From Bacteroidota bacterium (GTDB lineage: Bacteria; Bacteroidota; Rhodothermia; Rhodothermales; Bin80): a stretch of DNA of 8,505 nt. The position numbers and the translations under genes were made by a program. Location of the stretch: contig JAPPBZ010000050.1 in assembly GCA_026702635.1 (NCBI GenBank), positions 1-8,505 of the forward strand, in the 5' to 3' direction. Below are positions 6,860 through 8,505 of this stretch, in pieces. The notes under the pieces are model-generated. The model had not been told where the DNA came from. It worked only from the letters and a program-made list of their open reading frames with translations, and ran no database searches. Numbering within the stretch: position 1 is the stretch's first letter; each line of letters starts with the position of its first letter.

Positions 6860-8104
6860 TTAGAGCTTGCGCTGAGGCGAGTCGAGGTTGGGTAAAACAT
6901 GTCCCATACGATCCCGTTTCGTACGCAAATAGCCCGCATTCTCCTGATTGGGTGGGATCTCAATTGCTACGCTTTCGGTGATCTCCAGCCCATACCCGTC
7001 CAACCCAACGCGCTTGGTCGGGTTATTGGTCAATAATTTCAGTTTTCGTATTCCCAGGTCGCGAAGGATCTGACATCCGATGCCATAGTCCCGGTGATCC
7101 ATATCAAAGCCCAATGCTTTATTCGCCTCCACCGTGTCCAGTCCCTGCTGATCTTGCAATTCGTAGGCCCGCAATTTATTCAGAAGACCGATTCCGCGCC
7201 CTTCCTGTTTCATGTATAGCACAACTCCTCTTCCCTCTTCCGCGACACGTTGCATTGCTGTATGCAATTGGTCTCCACAATCACAGCGAATCGACCCAAA
7301 CAAATCCCCCGTCACACATTGGGAATGTACCCGTGTTAAAACGGGATCATCTTCCGTCCATTCTCCCATGCACAGTGCCAGGTGGGTGTCACCGTTGGAC
7401 TCATCTTCATAGGCGACAAGATTAAACAGGCCATACCGCGTCGGAAGCCGGACGGATGCCACACGTTTAATCAGAGACCGCCGTGCCATGCGAAAAGCAA
7501 CCAGATCGCTGATCGTGATGATCCGCATGTCATGTTCATGGGCAATCTTGAATAGCTCGGGAGTCCGTGCCATCGTACCATCTGCATTCATGATCTCAAC
7601 AAGTACCCCAACCGGGGCGAGACCGGCAAGTCGTACGAGATCAACCGTAGCTTCGGTGTGCCCGGTTCTTCGGAGCACACCTCCCTTGCGGGCAATCAAC
7701 GGGAAGACATGCCCAGGGCGTGCAAAATCGTCTGCCTTCGCTGTGTCCCTGGCAAGTGCTTGGATGGTCGCTGCGCGATCAGACGTGCTGATGCCGGTGG
7801 ACGTGCCATGGCAATAGTCTACCGGTATCGTAAAGGGAGTACTGTACAGACTGGTGTTCTCCTCAACCATCAGGTGGAGATCAAGAGCGGCAGCGCGCTC
7901 TGGAGCCATAGGAACACAAATCAGCCCGCGACCCTCATGAGCCATGAAGTTGACTAACTCGGGTGTAACTGTAGATGCTGCTCCGACAAAGTCGCCCTCG
8001 TTTTCGCGGTCTTCGTCGTCCACTACGATTACCAGGCGACCAGCACGTATCGCCTCAATGGCGGACTCAATTGAGTCGAAGGTTTCCGTATCTGGAACTC
8101 CCAT
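6860..8104 (-). CDS. ribBA: bifunctional 3,4-dihydroxy-2-butanone 4-phosphate synthase / GTP cyclohydrolase II
   Basis: Supplies both precursors of riboflavin. The RibB domain (about 1-205) turns ribulose 5-phosphate into 3,4-dihydroxy-2-butanone 4-phosphate and formate. The RibA domain (about 206-405) opens GTP to the diaminopyrimidine. RibB hallmarks are VDDEDRENEGDF (28-39), YCHGTSTGISTSDRAATI (97-114) and GHVFPLIARKGGVLRRTGHTEA (131-152). RibA hallmarks are RVHSQCVTGD and RCDCGDQL with zinc ligands Cys263, Cys274 and Cys276, then YMKQEGRGIGL (297-307), DYGIGCQIL (339-347) and LLTNNPTK (357-364). Length (414 aa) is usual for the fusion and both active sites look intact. The ATG at 8104 lies 9 bases after the yajC stop. 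Other rib genes are not in the window and no FMN riboswitch is visible upstream. Confidence 0.97.
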   Translation of the reverse strand: MGVPDTETFDSIESAIEAIRAGRLVIVVDDEDRENEGDFVGAASTVTPELVNFMAHEGRGLICVPMAPERAAALDLHLMVEENTSLYSTPFTIPVDYCHGTSTGISTSDRAATIQALARDTAKADDFARPGHVFPLIARKGGVLRRTGHTEATVDLVRLAGLAPVGVLVEIMNADGTMARTPELFKIAHEHDMRIITISDLVAFRMARRSLIKRVASVRLPTRYGLFNLVAYEDESNGDTHLALCMGEWTEDDPVLTRVHSQCVTGDLFGSIRCDCGDQLHTAMQRVAEEGRGVVLYMKQEGRGIGLLNKLRAYELQDQQGLDTVEANKALGFDMDHRDYGIGCQILRDLGIRKLKLLTNNPTKRVGLDGYGLEITESVAIEIPPNQENAGYLRTKRDRMGHVLPNLDSPQRKL

Positions 8105-8113
8105 TCGGGCGCT

Positions 8114-8425
8114 TTACTCCTTAACGGACGCAAGCGATTGCTTTTCAACTCGGAGCTTGATCCCTCCGTCTACGTCCAGTAAGACACTCGTGGCCCCACT
8201 CTCCACTTGGTGAACCTTCCCGTGGATTCCACCGGCGGTTACGACGCGGTCTCCTTTTCGGACCGCCTCAATCATTGCTTTGCGCTTTTTCTCACGCTTT
8301 TGTTGCGGGCGGATAATGAAGAAATAGAATACAACGAAAATGAGGATAAGCGGCAAAAACATGCCTAATCCTCCAAAACCTGGAGAGGTTGCCTCTTGAA
8401 GCAGGAGTGCAAAGGGCCAGTACAT
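8114..8425 (-). CDS. yajC: preprotein translocase accessory subunit YajC
   Basis: Small inner-membrane protein that associates with SecDF and the SecYEG translocon. The 103-residue product has the family layout: short periplasmic N-terminus, one hydrophobic helix (about 22-38, MFLPLILIFVVFYFFII), the conserved RPQQKREKKR at 39-48, then a small cytoplasmic domain with KGDRVVTAGGIHGKV. ATG 8425 is taken as the start; an in-frame TTG at 8434 is upstream, and neither has a clear Shine-Dalgarno. It is followed directly by ribBA rather than by secD or secF, the usual neighbours in many bacteria. The upstream side is cut off by the window end, so tgt or other partners there cannot be excluded. Confidence 0.95.
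   Translation of the reverse strand: MYWPFALLLQEATSPGFGGLGMFLPLILIFVVFYFFIIRPQQKREKKRKAMIEAVRKGDRVVTAGGIHGKVHQVESGATSVLLDVDGGIKLRVEKQSLASVKE
8117..8122 (-). promoter_or_regulatory. ribosome binding site of ribBA inside yajC
   Basis: AAGGAG on the minus strand is built from the last two sense codons of yajC (Lys-Glu, AAG GAG) just before its TAA. It lies 12 bases before the ribBA ATG, longer than the usual 5-9. Ribosomes finishing yajC would pass directly over it, which suggests coupled translation. Confidence 0.6.
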
Positions 8426-8505
8426 CAGTATCAAGGGATCAAGGAATTGGATATAATAAAGAAGGGTAAGCTACCCGCATCGCGTCGCTTCGACCTCTTA
8501 CCGCT

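Noticed and set aside
8446..8476. TATAAT-like box and GGGTA/TACCC hairpin upstream of yajC
   Set aside because: No -35 box at a proper distance on either strand, and the 5-base stem lacks a T run; open frames there may be the tail of an unseen upstream gene.

Overview
The window is an ordinary-looking chromosomal segment of a Gram-negative bacterium. Evidence for a Gram-negative cell is a membrane-anchored peptidoglycan amidase, a YajC-type Sec accessory protein and an exported Ntn-hydrolase. Gene content, uneven Shine-Dalgarno use and one possible TAnnTTTG-type promoter are compatible with the Bacteroidota/Rhodothermota (FCB) side of the tree. That placement is an impression and no marker gene settles it. 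I see no rRNA, tRNA, CRISPR, insertion sequence, phage or plasmid signature.

Left block (minus strand, 1-1681): thymidylate synthase (thyA) is followed after only 25 bases by an N-acetylmuramoyl-L-alanine amidase whose C-terminus runs off the window edge. The two are probably co-transcribed from a sigma70-like promoter near 1791-1819.

Middle block (plus strand, 1962-3852): a short unknown ORF (86 aa), a full-length Tm-1-like/UPF0261 protein and a small three-helix membrane protein. Spacing of 37 and about 57 bases suggests one transcript. The 280-base divergent region 1682-1961 separates this block from thyA and carries candidate promoters and a small inverted repeat.

Right block (minus strand, 3884-8425): an exported gamma-glutamyltransferase-family protein (3884-5716) has its own upstream region. 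Further right is a compact set read yajC - ribBA - HAD hydrolase (8425 down to 6107). In it the ribBA ribosome binding site lies inside the last codons of yajC, and the HAD gene starts 18 bases after the ribBA stop. Between the HAD gene and the gamma-glutamyltransferase gene lies a doubtful plus-strand ORF (5888-6178) that would overlap the HAD gene tail to tail. The last 80 bases (8426-8505) hold nothing I can call. Two minus-strand frames are open there and could be the tail of an upstream gene.

Functionally the window mixes housekeeping tasks: dTMP synthesis, cell-wall hydrolysis, Sec translocase accessory function and riboflavin precursor synthesis. It also holds three less understood proteins: the Tm-1-like protein, the divergent gamma-glutamyltransferase and the HAD protein. 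I found no convincing new multi-gene system. The points most worth a second look are the altered active site of the gamma-glutamyltransferase, the non-phosphatase HAD tied to ribBA, and the Tm-1-like gene between two unknown small genes.
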